Shown: one piece after another, positions 52,863 through 62,584 of the stretch
Numbering within the stretch: position 1 is the stretch's first letter
Layout: every line of letters begins with the position of its first letter
From: Hyphomicrobiales bacterium
GTDB taxonomy: Bacteria; Pseudomonadota; Alphaproteobacteria; Rhizobiales; Rhizobiaceae
NCBI GenBank assembly: GCA_900465675.1
Contig: UBJR01000002.1
Span: forward strand, 186,001-250,000
Direction: 5' to 3'
Length of the DNA: 64,000 bases
The notes under the pieces: generated by a model
Database searches by the model: none
What the model was told of the DNA's origin: nothing
What the model saw: the letters and a program-made list of their open reading frames with translations, nothing else
Program-made: the position numbers and the translations under genes

Positions 52863-53888
52863 ATGAACAGATCGCAGAACGATACCCCATCCATTGCCGT
52901 GCTCCTCCCCTGCTACAACGAGGCAGCAACGATCGGCGCCGTGGTTCGCGGGTTCAAGGCAGCGCTTCCCGAGGCCCAGATCTATGTCTACGACAATAAT
53001 TCGACCGACGGCACGGCGTTGCATGCAATGCTGGCCGGCGCCAATGTCGTGCGCGAGCGGCGTCAGGGCAAGGGCCATGTCGTGCGCCGGATGTTTGCCG
53101 ATATCGATGCCGATATCTACCTGATGGCCGATGGCGACGGCACCTATGCACCGGAAGACGGCGAAGACCTGATCCGCACGCTTCTGACGGAGCGCGCCGA
53201 CATGGTGGTCGGCACCCGCCGGAACGTCCGCGCCGACGCAGGCCGTCAGGGCCACGCCTTCGGCAACCGGATTTTCAACGTCCTCTACCGGACGATCTTC
53301 GGCCCTGATTTCACCGATATCTTTTCCGGCTATCGCGCCTTCTCGCGCCGTTTCGTCAAGAGTTTTCCGGCGGTATCGGGCGGCTTCGAAATCGAGACCG
53401 AAATGTCGGTCCATGCCTCGCGCCTGAAGCTTCCGGTCAGCGAGCTCGAGCTCGATTACGGCCGCCGGCCGGAAGGCTCGCATTCCAAGCTCTCCACCTT
53501 CAAGGACGGCGGCAAGATCCTCTGGATGTTTGCCATGTTGATGAAGGAAACACGGCCTTTCGCCTTCTTCGGCATCATCAGCGCAACATTCATGCTGGCA
53601 AGCCTTGGTTTCATGACGCCCGTGCTGGCGGAATATTTCGCGACCGGTCTCGTCAGCCGCATGCCGACCTGGGTTCTGTCCATGGCGCTGATGATGATCT
53701 CGTTCATGCTTTTCACCGCGGGCACGATCCTTGATTCCGTTGCGCGCTCACGGGCGGAGCAGCTGCGCATCCACTACATGGCAGCTGGTGCCGCAAGCCG
53801 ACGCGAGCGGCAGCGCACAGAGCTTTCCGAGAATATTGCCGAGCCGGCGCGCAAGCCTGTCGCGGCCCGCAAGGCAGGTGCCGCGTGA
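52863..53888 (+). CDS. GT2 polyprenyl-phosphate-type glycosyltransferase with C-terminal membrane helices
   Basis: A 341-residue GT-A enzyme. VLLPCYNEAATIGAVVRGF binds the nucleotide sugar, DNNSTDGT follows, and YLMADGDGTYAPED holds the metal-binding DxD. FGPDFTDIFSGYRAFSRRF and KLSTFKDGGKIL are typical of the DPM1/GtrB-like branch. Two transmembrane helices lie at about 235-255 and 275-300. Comparable rhizobial proteins include RgtE, which makes dodecaprenyl-phosphate galacturonic acid; identity with RgtE is not shown. GGTGAG lies seven bases before the ATG at 52863 (a GTG at 52851 is possible). Confidence 0.82.
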   Translation: MNRSQNDTPSIAVLLPCYNEAATIGAVVRGFKAALPEAQIYVYDNNSTDGTALHAMLAGANVVRERRQGKGHVVRRMFADIDADIYLMADGDGTYAPEDGEDLIRTLLTERADMVVGTRRNVRADAGRQGHAFGNRIFNVLYRTIFGPDFTDIFSGYRAFSRRFVKSFPAVSGGFEIETEMSVHASRLKLPVSELELDYGRRPEGSHSKLSTFKDGGKILWMFAMLMKETRPFAFFGIISATFMLASLGFMTPVLAEYFATGLVSRMPTWVLSMALMMISFMLFTAGTILDSVARSRAEQLRIHYMAAGAASRRERQRTELSENIAEPARKPVAARKAGAA

Positions 53889-54262
53889 AAAAGCTGCTGC
53901 GCTTCGGCATCGCCGGCGGGATTGGCTTCGTTGTCGACGCCGGATTGCTGACGCTGTTGCTGCATTTCACATCGCTCGGCCCGTTCATCGCGCGGCTGAT
54001 TGCGATCGCGCTGGCGATGGTCGTCACCTGGATCTTCAATCGGACATTCACCTTCGACCGCTCGCCGCATTCGCTTGCCGTTGAAGGTTTCCGCTATGGG
54101 TCCGTCGGCATCACATCGGCGCTCGTCAACTACGGGCTCTATGCCGCCCTGCTGTTGACGATGCCCGCGCTGCAGCCACTGGCGGCGCTGGTGCTTGCCA
54201 CCGCCGCGTCGATGTTCCTCAGTTTCTTCGGCTATTCCCGCTTCGTCTTCCGCAGCGAGTGA
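53885..54262 (+). CDS. GtrA-family membrane protein
   Basis: A 125-residue protein with four transmembrane helices. It begins LLRFGIAGGIGFVVDAGLLTLL, shown here as LLRFGIAGG and FVVDAGLLTLL, and has VVTWIFNRTFTFDRS, the family N-R-x-F-T-F signature. GtrA proteins are thought to flip polyprenyl-linked sugars. The GTG start overlaps the stop of the GT2 gene (GTGA), so the two are coupled. Its stop directly abuts the stop of the convergent oxidoreductase gene. Confidence 0.88.
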   Translation: MKKLLRFGIAGGIGFVVDAGLLTLLLHFTSLGPFIARLIAIALAMVVTWIFNRTFTFDRSPHSLAVEGFRYGSVGITSALVNYGLYAALLLTMPALQPLAALVLATAASMFLSFFGYSRFVFRSE

Positions 54263-55249
54263 TCAGACCGGCTCCCAGACGTCCTTCTCGCTGGCGCGAT
54301 AGATCGCGTCGATCACCTTCTGGTTCAGCTTCGAATTTTCCAGCGTGACGACCTCTTCCTGCTCGCCCTTGGCAGCACGAGCAAAGGCTTCCGCCTGCTT
54401 GCGATACTGGCGGCTGTCCTGGAAGCGAAAGATGGTCGACTGGTTGTGAGCGCGATTGCTGAGCTCGATCTCCTCGGGCCCCCAGCGGTCAGCATTGAAG
54501 GGGGATTTCACCTCGATGAAGCCTTCGGTGCCGTGGAACACCATCAGCTGGCGGTTGGCCATCTGCGTCGAGATGTAGAAGCTCAGCTCGAAATCGCCGA
54601 AGTCGGCTTTCACGCTCGAATATATATCGGTGCCGAATTCTGGATCGCGCTCGGTAACGGCCTGGATGCGCAGCGGCTCCAGACCGGTCGAGAAGCGGGT
54701 GCTGATCGTCGGGTAGACACCGATATCGGGCAGGCCGCCGCCGCCAAGCTCGGGGATGTTGCGCATGTTGCCCGGATCGCGGTTGAAATAGGTGAAGACA
54801 CCCTGGACATGGCGTAGCTTGCCGATGGCGCCCTCGGCGATCAGCGAGCGGACTTTGCGCCAGACCGGCGCATAGGTGACCATGAAAGCTTCCGAGATCA
54901 GCACCTTGTTGCGGTCCCGCGCCGCAATCAGCTTGTCGATCTCCGCAGCCTTCAGCGCGATCGGCTTTTCGCAGAGGACGTGCTTGCCGGCATCCGCCGC
55001 CTTGATCGCCCATTCGATATGCTGCGACGTCGGCAGCGGGATGTAGACGGCGTCGATCTTGTCGGATGCCAGCATTTCTTCGTAGGAGCCGAAGGCATGC
55101 GGGGCAGAGAAACGGTCCGCCATCTCGCGGGCGCGGGCCAGATCACGGCTGGCGACGGCGCTGACAACGCAATTTTCGGCATCCTGAATGGCGGGCACAA
55201 CAGCCTCGCGACCGATCTTGGCGGTGGAAATGATACCGAAACGCAGCAT
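54263..55249 (-). CDS. Gfo/Idh/MocA-family oxidoreductase
   Basis: A 328-residue NAD(P)-dependent sugar or inositol dehydrogenase-like protein. The Rossmann N-terminus is [20 protein letters not shown], followed by the family signature [10 protein letters not shown] (about residue 95) with the catalytic Lys. The C-terminal alpha/beta domain contains [19 protein letters not shown] chose the ATG at 55249 with GGGAGG seven bases upstream. The substrate is unknown. Confidence 0.88.
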   Translation of the reverse strand: MLRFGIISTAKIGREAVVPAIQDAENCVVSAVASRDLARAREMADRFSAPHAFGSYEEMLASDKIDAVYIPLPTSQHIEWAIKAADAGKHVLCEKPIALKAAEIDKLIAARDRNKVLISEAFMVTYAPVWRKVRSLIAEGAIGKLRHVQGVFTYFNRDPGNMRNIPELGGGGLPDIGVYPTISTRFSTGLEPLRIQAVTERDPEFGTDIYSSVKADFGDFELSFYISTQMANRQLMVFHGTEGFIEVKSPFNADRWGPEEIELSNRAHNQSTIFRFQDSRQYRKQAEAFARAAKGEQEEVVTLENSKLNQKVIDAIYRASEKDVWEPV

Positions 55250-55429
55250 GGATGAGCCTCCCAAAGGTTGATTGCGCGCACCTTATTCACCGGGCGGCAG
55301 GCAGGCAATGGCGCGGGTGCAGATCACGAAAGTTTGGTTTCCTTCGGCGCCGGGCTGCACTAGGTTATTCTCCGGCGGCGTTCTGCCGTGTCTGCACTTT
55401 CAATTAAATCAGCACTTTAGGAGAGCGCC

Positions 55430-56377
55430 ATGGAAATGCGCCGGCTTGGGAAAACAGGTCTTTCAATTTCCCCGATCGTTTTCGGCGGCAACGTTTTCGG
55501 CTGGACTGCCGACGAAAAGACATCCTTCGAGATTCTCGATGGCTTCTTCGACGCCGGTCTCAACACGATCGACACCGCAGACGTCTATTCGGCCTGGGTT
55601 CCGGGCAACAAGGGTGGCGATTCCGAGGAAATCATCGGCCGCTGGTTGAAGAAGGGGAAGGTGGCGCGCGACAAGGCTGTCATCATCACCAAGGTCGGTT
55701 CCGATATGGGTCAGGGCAAGACGCTCAAGGAACAATATATCCTCAAAGCGGTCGAAGACTCTCTGCGCCGTCTGCAGACGGATTACATCGACGTCTATCT
55801 CTCCCATTGGCCGGACGCCGATACGCCGCACGAGGAAAGCCTGACCGCCTATGCCAAGCTGAAGCAGCAGGGCAAGATCCGCTCCTTCGGCTGCTCGAAC
55901 TACGATGCGCCGCTGCTGCAGGCATCCCTGGACGCGGCCGAAAAGGCCGGGCTGCCGCGCTACGATGTGTTGCAGCCGGAATATAATCTCTACGAGCGCT
56001 CAAGCTTCGAGGGACCGCTTGCCGATCTTTGCGTCAAGGAAGACATCGGCGTGATCACCTATTTCAGTCTGGCCGCCGGCTTCCTCTCCGGTAAATACCG
56101 CACCAAGGCCGATACGGAGGGCCGGGCGCGCGAGGGGCGTGTTTCCCAATACCTCGACGCCAAGGGCATGCGCATCCTCGATGCGCTCGACAAGGTCGCC
56201 GCTGAAACAGGCGGAAAGCCTGCGGAGATTTCGCTCGCCTGGTTGCTGAACAAGAAAGGCGTGACGGCGCCGATTGCCAGTGCTACCAGCCTTTCGCAGC
56301 TCGAAAGCCTGGCAAAGGCCGCAAGGCTGCAGCTTTCCAGCGACGCTATGGCGCTGCTCGACAAGGCAGGCGCCTGA
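55430..56377 (+). CDS. Aldo/keto reductase
   Basis: A 315-residue TIM-barrel NADPH oxidoreductase. The catalytic tetrad is seen as Asp in NTIDTADVYS, Tyr of the same segment, Lys in AVIITKVGSDMG, and His in VYLSHWPDADTP. RSFGCSNYDAPLL binds the cofactor. It resembles the YajO/Tas group. AGGAGAGCGCC precedes the ATG. It probably reduces aldehydes or ketones in stress or sugar metabolism. Confidence 0.92.
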   Translation: MEMRRLGKTGLSISPIVFGGNVFGWTADEKTSFEILDGFFDAGLNTIDTADVYSAWVPGNKGGDSEEIIGRWLKKGKVARDKAVIITKVGSDMGQGKTLKEQYILKAVEDSLRRLQTDYIDVYLSHWPDADTPHEESLTAYAKLKQQGKIRSFGCSNYDAPLLQASLDAAEKAGLPRYDVLQPEYNLYERSSFEGPLADLCVKEDIGVITYFSLAAGFLSGKYRTKADTEGRAREGRVSQYLDAKGMRILDALDKVAAETGGKPAEISLAWLLNKKGVTAPIASATSLSQLESLAKAARLQLSSDAMALLDKAGA

Positions 56378-56388
56378 GGAGATAATCA

Positions 56389-56832
56389 ATGACCGTGACG
56401 ATCCGGGATGCGAGACCTGAGGATGAAAGCCGCTGGCGGGACCTCTGGAAGGACTATCTCGAATTCTATGACGTCACCGTCGATGAAAGCATCACCGATT
56501 CCACCTGGCGCCGGGTCTTCGATCCGGCGTCGGCAATCTTCATGCGTGTTGCCGAGATAGATGGCGCTGTCGCCGGCTTCAGCCTGTCGCTGACGCATGA
56601 GGGCACCTGGATCCATGGCAAGGACTGCTATCTTGAGGATCTCTTCGTCGATCAATCGATCCGCGGCAAAGGCATCGGGCGTGCCCTGCTCGACGATCTC
56701 GTCGATCTCTGCAGGGCGAACGGCTGGTCCCGGCTCTACTGGCATACGAGCGAGAGCAACGCGCGGGCACGGGCACTCTACGACAGCTATGTCGAGAGCG
56801 ACGGACATATCCGGTATCGTATCAATATCTGA
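56389..56832 (+). CDS. GNAT-family N-acetyltransferase
   Basis: A 147-residue acetyltransferase. The acetyl-CoA motif is FVDQSIRGKGIGRALLDDLV (about residues 85-104; Q/RxxGxG/A form). LYWHTSESNARARALYDSY is the C-terminal helix common to small-molecule GNATs. It follows the aldo/keto reductase by 11 bp and is likely in the same transcript. The substrate is unknown. It overlaps the convergent gene by 11 bp. Confidence 0.88.
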   Translation: MTVTIRDARPEDESRWRDLWKDYLEFYDVTVDESITDSTWRRVFDPASAIFMRVAEIDGAVAGFSLSLTHEGTWIHGKDCYLEDLFVDQSIRGKGIGRALLDDLVDLCRANGWSRLYWHTSESNARARALYDSYVESDGHIRYRINI

Positions 56833-57439
56833 GCGGCGGGAAGCCCTGGTAGAATTCGGAATGATCGCCCTCCCAGTTGGCCATGCCTGACTTGGTCAGG
56901 ATACCTCGCGGGCGCACGTAGCTCTGGATGATCCGCCGCGGACGCTCGTGCCATTGAATGTTGAAAGCCCATAGCTTCGGGAAGAAGCAGAGCGCCGCGT
57001 AGGGAAGCTTGTCGTGGATCCACCAGGCAAGCCGTTGCCAATCCTCTTCGTCGCGGTAGGTATCGACGAGCCAAGGGACGACAACGCAGGCTGTCGCTCC
57101 CATGCAGCCATCGAGATCCCGCATATCCCAGATATGATCGGCTGCCGTCGCGGCATTTGACGAGCAGTTCAGCTTGTTCCTGTTGCCGAAGCCGTTCACT
57201 TCTGCGGACCTGTAGCCCGACCGGATGTGAAGGCGGCCGAATGTCGCCTGCAGCGGCTCCAGAAGCTCCTCGCAAAGCCGCCTGCCCGCCTCGATCGCCA
57301 ATTCCGGATCGTCGGGAATATTCGGAATGCGATAGAAATCGACGATCTCGGAATGGAGGAAGTCGCGGAAGAAGAAATTCTTCGAGAGCCGCGCACGCCC
57401 CATGTCTTCCAAAGACTTCATCGATCCCGGCTTTTTCAT
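56822..57439 (-). CDS. Peptidase M15A-like protein, uncertain
   Basis: A 205-residue protein. FFFRDFLHSEIVDFYRIPN begins the conserved part. FGRLHIRSGYRSAEVNGFGN resembles the M15A D,D-carboxypeptidase pattern (SGYRSPEVN), and AATAADHIWDMRDLDG may correspond to the HxxGxAxD zinc region, but the order of ligands is altered. Catalysis is therefore doubtful. It has no clear signal peptide. AAGAGGAG lies seven bases before the ATG at 57439, strong support for this start. It is divergent from a small helical protein gene. Confidence 0.6.
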   Translation of the reverse strand: MKKPGSMKSLEDMGRARLSKNFFFRDFLHSEIVDFYRIPNIPDDPELAIEAGRRLCEELLEPLQATFGRLHIRSGYRSAEVNGFGNRNKLNCSSNAATAADHIWDMRDLDGCMGATACVVVPWLVDTYRDEEDWQRLAWWIHDKLPYAALCFFPKLWAFNIQWHERPRRIIQSYVRPRGILTKSGMANWEGDHSEFYQGFPPLRY

Positions 57440-57666
57440 CAGCGCACTCCTCTTGCCACGCAGAGCATCGGCGAATTCGCTGCGTGTTTCCACCCGGTTT
57501 CGGCAAAACGGTCGCGATCCCGGGTTGGTAACGCGGCGCTGGCCCGCAAAGTAATTCGAGCGACCGCGTGTGCCAGAAAAGCGAAACGGCAGAAAATCGA
57601 AACTCCGCACGCGTCACGGATCAATAAAGGCAGCGGATCCGGCGAATAAAACGGCTCGCAACTTAT

Positions 57667-57681
57667 AATACCAAAGGTATT
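57667..57681. promoter_or_regulatory. 15-bp perfect dyad upstream of small protein gene
   Basis: AATACC-AAA-GGTATT has perfect 6-bp arms. It sits in a 322-bp divergent spacer, 80 bp before the small protein ATG and 227 bp from the M15-like gene. It looks like a repressor operator; no regulator adjoins it. The rest of the spacer shows nothing I recognise. Confidence 0.5.
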
Positions 57682-57761
57682 GCGGCTTTCGCACAACCTA
57701 GCCTTCTTTTTGCATCGACCGGCACTAGTTAGAAGGCATGACCGGAAATGGGGGACAAATC

Positions 57762-58055
57762 ATGCCGGATGCCAAGAAGGACAGCGCGAAAGCGATATCA
57801 AGCAATCTGTCCGATATCGAAGGCCGTATGCTCGTGCTGGAAATCGTGGCGATGACATCGCTCGCCATGGTGCTCGATACATCCGATCCCGAGAATGCCA
57901 AAATCGGTCGAGGCGTGCTCTATCTCATCCGCGAGGCGGTGGAGAAAAAGTGTGAGGAAATGAACCTGTCCGAAGAGGCGACGGATACGGCGCAGGTCTA
58001 TGTGGAGGAGCTTCTCCAGACAGCGATGCATTCGCTCTTTCCGGAAAAACACTAG
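57762..58055 (+). CDS. Small helical protein of unknown function
   Basis: A 97-residue, probably all-helical protein: ISSNLSDIEGRMLVLEIVAM, DTSDPENAKIGRGVLYLIRE and TAQVYVEELLQTAMHSLFPE. It is acidic and soluble, without a signal peptide. GGGGGAC precedes the ATG at 57762; another ATG at 57738 adds eight residues. I recognise no family. A bidirectional terminator follows directly. Confidence 0.65.
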   Translation: MPDAKKDSAKAISSNLSDIEGRMLVLEIVAMTSLAMVLDTSDPENAKIGRGVLYLIREAVEKKCEEMNLSEEATDTAQVYVEELLQTAMHSLFPEKH

Positions 58056-58065
58056 GGATAAAGAA

Positions 58066-58085
58066 AAACCGGCTTCCGCCGGTTT
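58066..58085. terminator. Bidirectional terminator between small protein gene and pheT
   Basis: AAACCGGC/GCCGGTTT forms eight perfect pairs around TTCC. Read leftward it is followed by TTTTTCTTT, a good U-run for pheT. Rightward it is followed by CTCCTTTG, weaker. Confidence 0.88.
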
Positions 58086-58104
58086 CTCCTTTGATTTTCT
58101 GAAC

Positions 58105-60540
58105 CTAGCTTCGCAGCACGCCGCCGGTGAATTTTGTCACGCTGGCGATGATCTTCTGCGTCAGCGCTTCGAAATCTTCGTCCGTCAGCGTCCGCTCGAC
58201 GGGCTGGATCTGAACTTCGATGGCCACAGACTTCTTGCCCTCGCCGAGCGATGCGCCTTCGAAGACATCGAAGACATTGACGCCGGTGATCAGCTTGCGA
58301 TCGACGCCGCTGGCAGCCTTGAGGATCGCACCCGCTTCTACCGACTTGTCGACCACGAAAGCGAAGTCGCGCTTGACGGCCTGGAAAGCCGAAAGCTCCA
58401 GCGCCGGCTTTGTGCGCGTCGCCTTCTTCTTCGGCTCAGGCATGGCATCGACATAGACCTCGAAGCCGCAGAGGGCGCCGGAGACGTCGAGCGCTTCCAG
58501 TGTCGAGGGATGGAATTCGCCGAAATAGCCGAGGACGACCTTCGGACCCATCTTGATCGTGCCGGAGCGGCCCGGATGATACCATTCGGGGCCGCCCTGC
58601 TCGATCTGGATATTGCCCATCGGCAGACCGCAGGCTTCGATCACGGCAAGCGCGTCGGCCTTGGCATCGAAGACATCAGCGGGCTTGCCGCCGCCCTTCG
58701 CCGCGTTCGACCACATACGGCCGGCGCCGGCCATCGTTGCCGTTCCGCGGCGGATGCCGCCAGCAACGCGGCGCTGGCCTTCCGGCCGGTCGTTTTCGTA
58801 GGTGCCGGAGACTTCGAAGATCGCAACGTCGCCATAGCCCTTGTCAGCATTGCGCTGGGCAGCGGTCAGCAGACCCGGTAGCAAAGAGGGGCGCATATCC
58901 GACATTTCGGCAGCAATCGGGTTGGCAAGCTTTAGCGCCGGCGAACCGCCGCCGAAAAGCTTCGCCTGATCTTCCGGAATGAAGGACCAGGTGACGGCTT
59001 CCAGCATGCCGCGCGAAGCAAGCGCGCGCTTGGCGGTGCGGGTACGGATCTGCAGCGTCGTAAGGATCTTGCCGTTGACGGCAGCATGACTTTCGAGCGG
59101 CGCCGGCTTGATCTTGTCAACGCCGTGGATGCGCATGACTTCCTCGACGAGATCGGCCTTGCCATCGACATCGGGACGCCAGGAGGGAACGGCGACTGAA
59201 ACGCGCTCGCCGGAGCCGGAGACCGCGAAGCCGAGGCGACCAAGGATCGCATTGCTCTCCTCGGTCGAGACTTCAAGGCCGGTCAGGCGCTTGACTTCGG
59301 AATAGGGGAAATCGACGATCTTGGCTTGATAGCCCTTGTATCCGACAACCTCAGCCTTGGCAGGCTTGCCGCCGCAAAGTTCCAGAACCAGTTCGGTGGT
59401 GCGCTCAAGGCCCGGGATCATGTATTCCGGATCGACGCCGCGCTCGAAGCGATAGCGGGCATCGGTAATGATGCCGAGACCGCGGCCCGACTTAGCGATA
59501 TTCATCGGATCCCAGAGGGCCGACTCTATCAGGACATCGACGGTATTCTCGTCACAGCCGGAATGCTCACCACCCATAATGCCGCCGATCGACTCAACGC
59601 CGTTGTCGTCAGCGATGACGACGTTGTTGGCGCCGAGCTTGTATTCGCGCTGATCGAGCGCCAGCACCGTCTCGCCATCCTTGGCGCGGCGAACCGTCAG
59701 GTTGCCCTTGACCTTGGCAGCGTCGAAGACGTGCATCGGGCGGCCCTGATCGAAGGTCATGTAGTTGGTGATGTCGACCAGCGCATTGATCGGGCGCAGA
59801 CCGATTGCCAGCAGGCGCTGCTGCATCCACTTGGGGCTCGGGCCGTTCTTGATGCCGCGCACGATGCGCAGGCCAAAGCCCGGGCAAAGCTTCTCGTCAT
59901 CGAGATCGAGCGTCACCTTCACCGGCGTCTCGCCTTCGACAGCGAAGGACGGCGCTGGGCGGGTCTTCAGAGTGCCGAGACCGGAAGCGGCGAGATCGCG
60001 GGCGATGCCGTAGATCGAAGTGCAGTCCGGACGGTTCGGCGTCAGGTTGATCTCGATCATGGGATCGTCGAGATGAGCATAGGCGGCGAAAGACGTGCCG
60101 ACAGGCGCATCGGCAGGCAGGTCGATGATGCCGTCGTGATTATCCGACATGTTCAGCTCCTTTTCGGAGCACATCATGCCGTGGCTTTCGACGCCGCGAA
60201 TCTTGCCGACACCAAGCGTCACGTCGATCCCGGGCACATAGTCGCCCGGTTGCGCCAGCGCGCCGACGAGGCCGGCGCGGGCATTCGGCGCACCGCAGAC
60301 GATCTGCAACGGCTTGCCGCCATTGACGTCAGGGCCGGCATCAACCGACAGCACCTTCAGACGATCGGCTTCCGGATGCTTTTCAGCCGACAGAACCCTG
60401 GCGATGACGAAGGGCTTGTAAGCAGCCTTGTCATCGACATCCTCGACCTCAAGACCGATTTCCGTCAGGCGGGTGCAGATTTCATCGAGCGTGGCGTCGG
60501 TATCGAGGTGATCCTTGAGCCAGGAGAGCGTGAATTTCAT
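58105..60540 (-). CDS. pheT: Phenylalanine--tRNA ligase beta subunit
   Basis: An 811-residue subunit. It begins [20 protein letters not shown], with an N-terminal tRNA-binding EMAP-like domain (about 40-150; [14 protein letters not shown]). The B3/B4 editing domain has [19 protein letters not shown], the B5 domain [15 protein letters not shown], and the C-terminal FDX-ACB domain ends at the stop. With PheS it charges tRNA(Phe). GGGAGG lies nine bases before the ATG. It is the last gene of the leftward translation cluster. Confidence 0.96.
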   Translation of the reverse strand: MKFTLSWLKDHLDTDATLDEICTRLTEIGLEVEDVDDKAAYKPFVIARVLSAEKHPEADRLKVLSVDAGPDVNGGKPLQIVCGAPNARAGLVGALAQPGDYVPGIDVTLGVGKIRGVESHGMMCSEKELNMSDNHDGIIDLPADAPVGTSFAAYAHLDDPMIEINLTPNRPDCTSIYGIARDLAASGLGTLKTRPAPSFAVEGETPVKVTLDLDDEKLCPGFGLRIVRGIKNGPSPKWMQQRLLAIGLRPINALVDITNYMTFDQGRPMHVFDAAKVKGNLTVRRAKDGETVLALDQREYKLGANNVVIADDNGVESIGGIMGGEHSGCDENTVDVLIESALWDPMNIAKSGRGLGIITDARYRFERGVDPEYMIPGLERTTELVLELCGGKPAKAEVVGYKGYQAKIVDFPYSEVKRLTGLEVSTEESNAILGRLGFAVSGSGERVSVAVPSWRPDVDGKADLVEEVMRIHGVDKIKPAPLESHAAVNGKILTTLQIRTRTAKRALASRGMLEAVTWSFIPEDQAKLFGGGSPALKLANPIAAEMSDMRPSLLPGLLTAAQRNADKGYGDVAIFEVSGTYENDRPEGQRRVAGGIRRGTATMAGAGRMWSNAAKGGGKPADVFDAKADALAVIEACGLPMGNIQIEQGGPEWYHPGRSGTIKMGPKVVLGYFGEFHPSTLEALDVSGALCGFEVYVDAMPEPKKKATRTKPALELSAFQAVKRDFAFVVDKSVEAGAILKAASGVDRKLITGVNVFDVFEGASLGEGKKSVAIEVQIQPVERTLTDEDFEALTQKIIASVTKFTGGVLRS

Positions 60541-60555
60541 AGGTCCAATCCTCCC

Positions 60556-61638
60556 TTACGCGCTCAGGCCGCCGAACAGCGTCGGCATGTCGAGCGGGCG
60601 GAAGCCGTAGTGGTTCATCCAGCGGACGTCGGCGTTGAAGAAGTCGCGCAGGTCGGGCATGCCGTATTTCAGCATGGCGATGCGGTCGAGGCCCATGCCC
60701 CAGGCAAAGCCCTGATATTCGTCCGGATCAAGGCCACCGGCGCGCAGCACGTTCGGGTGAACCATGCCGCAGCCGAGGATTTCCATCCAGTCGGTGCCTT
60801 CACCGAACTTGACGATCGGGCCGGAGCGGTCGCACTGGATATCGACCTCGAAGGACGGCTCCGTGAACGGGAAGAAGGACGGGCGGAAGCGCATCGTCAC
60901 GCTATCGACTTCGAAAAAGGTCTTGCAGAACTCTTCCAGCACCCAGCGAATATTGGCGACATTGGCCTTCTTGTCGACGACGAGGCCCTCGACCTGATGG
61001 AACATCGGCGAGTGCGTCGCGTCACTATCCTGGCGATAGGTCTTGCCGGGGATGATGATGCGGATCGGCGGCTTCTGCGCTTCCATGGTGCGCACCTGCA
61101 CCGGCGAGGTGTGCGTGCGCAGAACCTTGCGCTCACCGTTCTCGTCCGGATTGAAGAAGAAGGTGTCATGCATTTCGCGGGCCGGATGTCCCTCGGGGAA
61201 ATTCAGGGCCGTGAAATTGTAATAGTCGGTTTCGACGTCAGGCCCCTCGGCGATCGAGAAGCCCATGTCGCCGAAGATCGCGGTGATCTCGTCGACGATC
61301 TGGCTGATCGGGTGGATGCGGCCGCGCTCTGCCGGAGACGAGCGGACCGGCAGGCTGACATCGACGGTCTCCGCCTTCAGGCGCGCATCGATGGCCGCCC
61401 GCTTCAGATCGCTCTTGCGCAGGTTGATGGCATCGGTCACCACAGTCTTCAGCGCATTGATCGCCGCACCGCGCGTCTGGCGCTCTTCCGGCGACATCGC
61501 GCCGAGCGTCTTCAGCAGCTCGGAGACGGATCCCTTCTTGCCGAGTGCGCCAACCCGCACCGCTTCGATCGCAGGCTCGTCGGCAGCGGCCGCGACATCG
61601 GCCAGCAGTTGCATTTCCAGAGTTTCGAGTTCGGTCAT
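60556..61638 (-). CDS. pheS: Phenylalanine--tRNA ligase alpha subunit
   Basis: A 360-residue catalytic subunit. An N-terminal coiled coil (about 1-90) precedes the class II core: motif 1 [19 protein letters not shown], motif 2 [14 protein letters not shown] and [20 protein letters not shown], motif 3 [18 protein letters not shown]. The chosen ATG at 61638 follows AGGAAAAG. The gene lies 15 bp before pheT. Confidence 0.96.
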   Translation of the reverse strand: MTELETLEMQLLADVAAAADEPAIEAVRVGALGKKGSVSELLKTLGAMSPEERQTRGAAINALKTVVTDAINLRKSDLKRAAIDARLKAETVDVSLPVRSSPAERGRIHPISQIVDEITAIFGDMGFSIAEGPDVETDYYNFTALNFPEGHPAREMHDTFFFNPDENGERKVLRTHTSPVQVRTMEAQKPPIRIIIPGKTYRQDSDATHSPMFHQVEGLVVDKKANVANIRWVLEEFCKTFFEVDSVTMRFRPSFFPFTEPSFEVDIQCDRSGPIVKFGEGTDWMEILGCGMVHPNVLRAGGLDPDEYQGFAWGMGLDRIAMLKYGMPDLRDFFNADVRWMNHYGFRPLDMPTLFGGLSA

Positions 61639-61668
61639 CTTTTCCTGCCTTGCGGGCGTCAATGTGCT

Positions 61669-62487
61669 TCAGGAAGCGTGTTTCAAGTAACTGGTGGCCA
61701 TGATGAACTGCCGCAGATCACTACCCATGTGAACGCGGCCAATCAACCGGGCAAACCACAAAAAGGCGCCCAGAAAGCCGGTGAGTTTGTGCAGTTCGTC
61801 AATGGCGCCGGCCGGTGCTGCCTCGCACCACGCTTTATAGGCCCGGTCATGGGTTTGACTGCCCAGCCGGGCGCGGCCTGCGATCTGCAGGAAGAGCAGC
61901 CATATGTCGCGCGCCTGCGCCGTAGCCAGCGGCATGACGGTGTCAGGTTCTTCTTCGAAATCCATGAAGCCGATGCGGCCATCCTTGACGAACATGTCGC
62001 GCGGAAACGGGCGCCCATGGCACAGACCCTTGGCGTGAAGCCGGCCGAGCTCGCGAGCGCAGAGGACGAGCAGATCGTCATGGGCTACCGGATCGCTGCC
62101 AGCCATTGCGCGCAGCTGCTGTCCGACAGTCAAGCCGACATCGCTGAAAACGACGGCACTGCCGGACGAATAGACAACGCGCGCCGTCGGTACGTCCTTG
62201 GATGCGAACATGGTGATACGCCGGATTTCGCGCTGTGCCATGCCTTCGTCATCCAGCGCCGGTGAAGGCCGGAGAAACGGCGCACCAACCAGATTGGCGA
62301 TCATGCGCTGCAGAAAGACCCAGCGCGAAGTGCACTCCGTGCCATAGCGCTTGATCCAGACGGCCCCCTGCGACAGCGGCACACACTCAACCCTGTGCGA
62401 ACCCGACAGCAGCGCAGTGAGAAGAACCGGAATGTCCTCCTCGCTCAGGCCGCGTCCGGCTTCCAGATTGTCGATAGCGTCCGCCAC
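61669..62487 (-). CDS. Kinase-like (APH/LPS-kinase fold) protein between pheS and rplT
   Basis: A 272-residue protein with a degenerate protein-kinase-like fold. LCARELGRLHAKGLCHGRPF and the following PRDMFV form a catalytic-loop-like HGxPFPRDxF, and RIGFMDFEEEPD supplies the metal-binding Asp. A glycine-rich loop is not clear. It resembles lipopolysaccharide-core or aminoglycoside-type kinases rather than true Ser/Thr kinases. The start is GTG with GGGAG ten bases upstream. It sits between rplT (behind a terminator) and pheS, with a 30-bp gap to pheS. Substrate unknown. Confidence 0.7.
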   Translation of the reverse strand: MADAIDNLEAGRGLSEEDIPVLLTALLSGSHRVECVPLSQGAVWIKRYGTECTSRWVFLQRMIANLVGAPFLRPSPALDDEGMAQREIRRITMFASKDVPTARVVYSSGSAVVFSDVGLTVGQQLRAMAGSDPVAHDDLLVLCARELGRLHAKGLCHGRPFPRDMFVKDGRIGFMDFEEEPDTVMPLATAQARDIWLLFLQIAGRARLGSQTHDRAYKAWCEAAPAGAIDELHKLTGFLGAFLWFARLIGRVHMGSDLRQFIMATSYLKHAS

Positions 62488-62520
62488 GTTCCCGTGACTC
62501 CCATTTCAAATCGCAAACAA

Positions 62521-62550
62521 AAACCCGCGCCAGCTAGCCAGCGCGGGTTT
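62521..62550 (-). terminator. Terminator after rplT
   Basis: AAACCCGCGC/GCGCGGGTTT forms ten perfect pairs around a ten-base loop; the leftward transcript continues TTTGTTTG after the stem (whose 3' arm ends in TTT). It separates rpmI-rplT from the kinase-like gene and pheST, which may depend on read-through or their own promoter. Confidence 0.9.
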
Positions 62551-62584
62551 AAAAACATCGAAACTGAGGTTCGATAGCGCCGGC

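Noticed and set aside
59326..62265. A 979-codon open frame on the + strand
   Set aside because: It lies entirely antisense to pheT, pheS and the kinase-like gene, which are clear family members. Long antisense frames are common in high-GC genes with strong third-position bias. The translation shows no recognisable domain.
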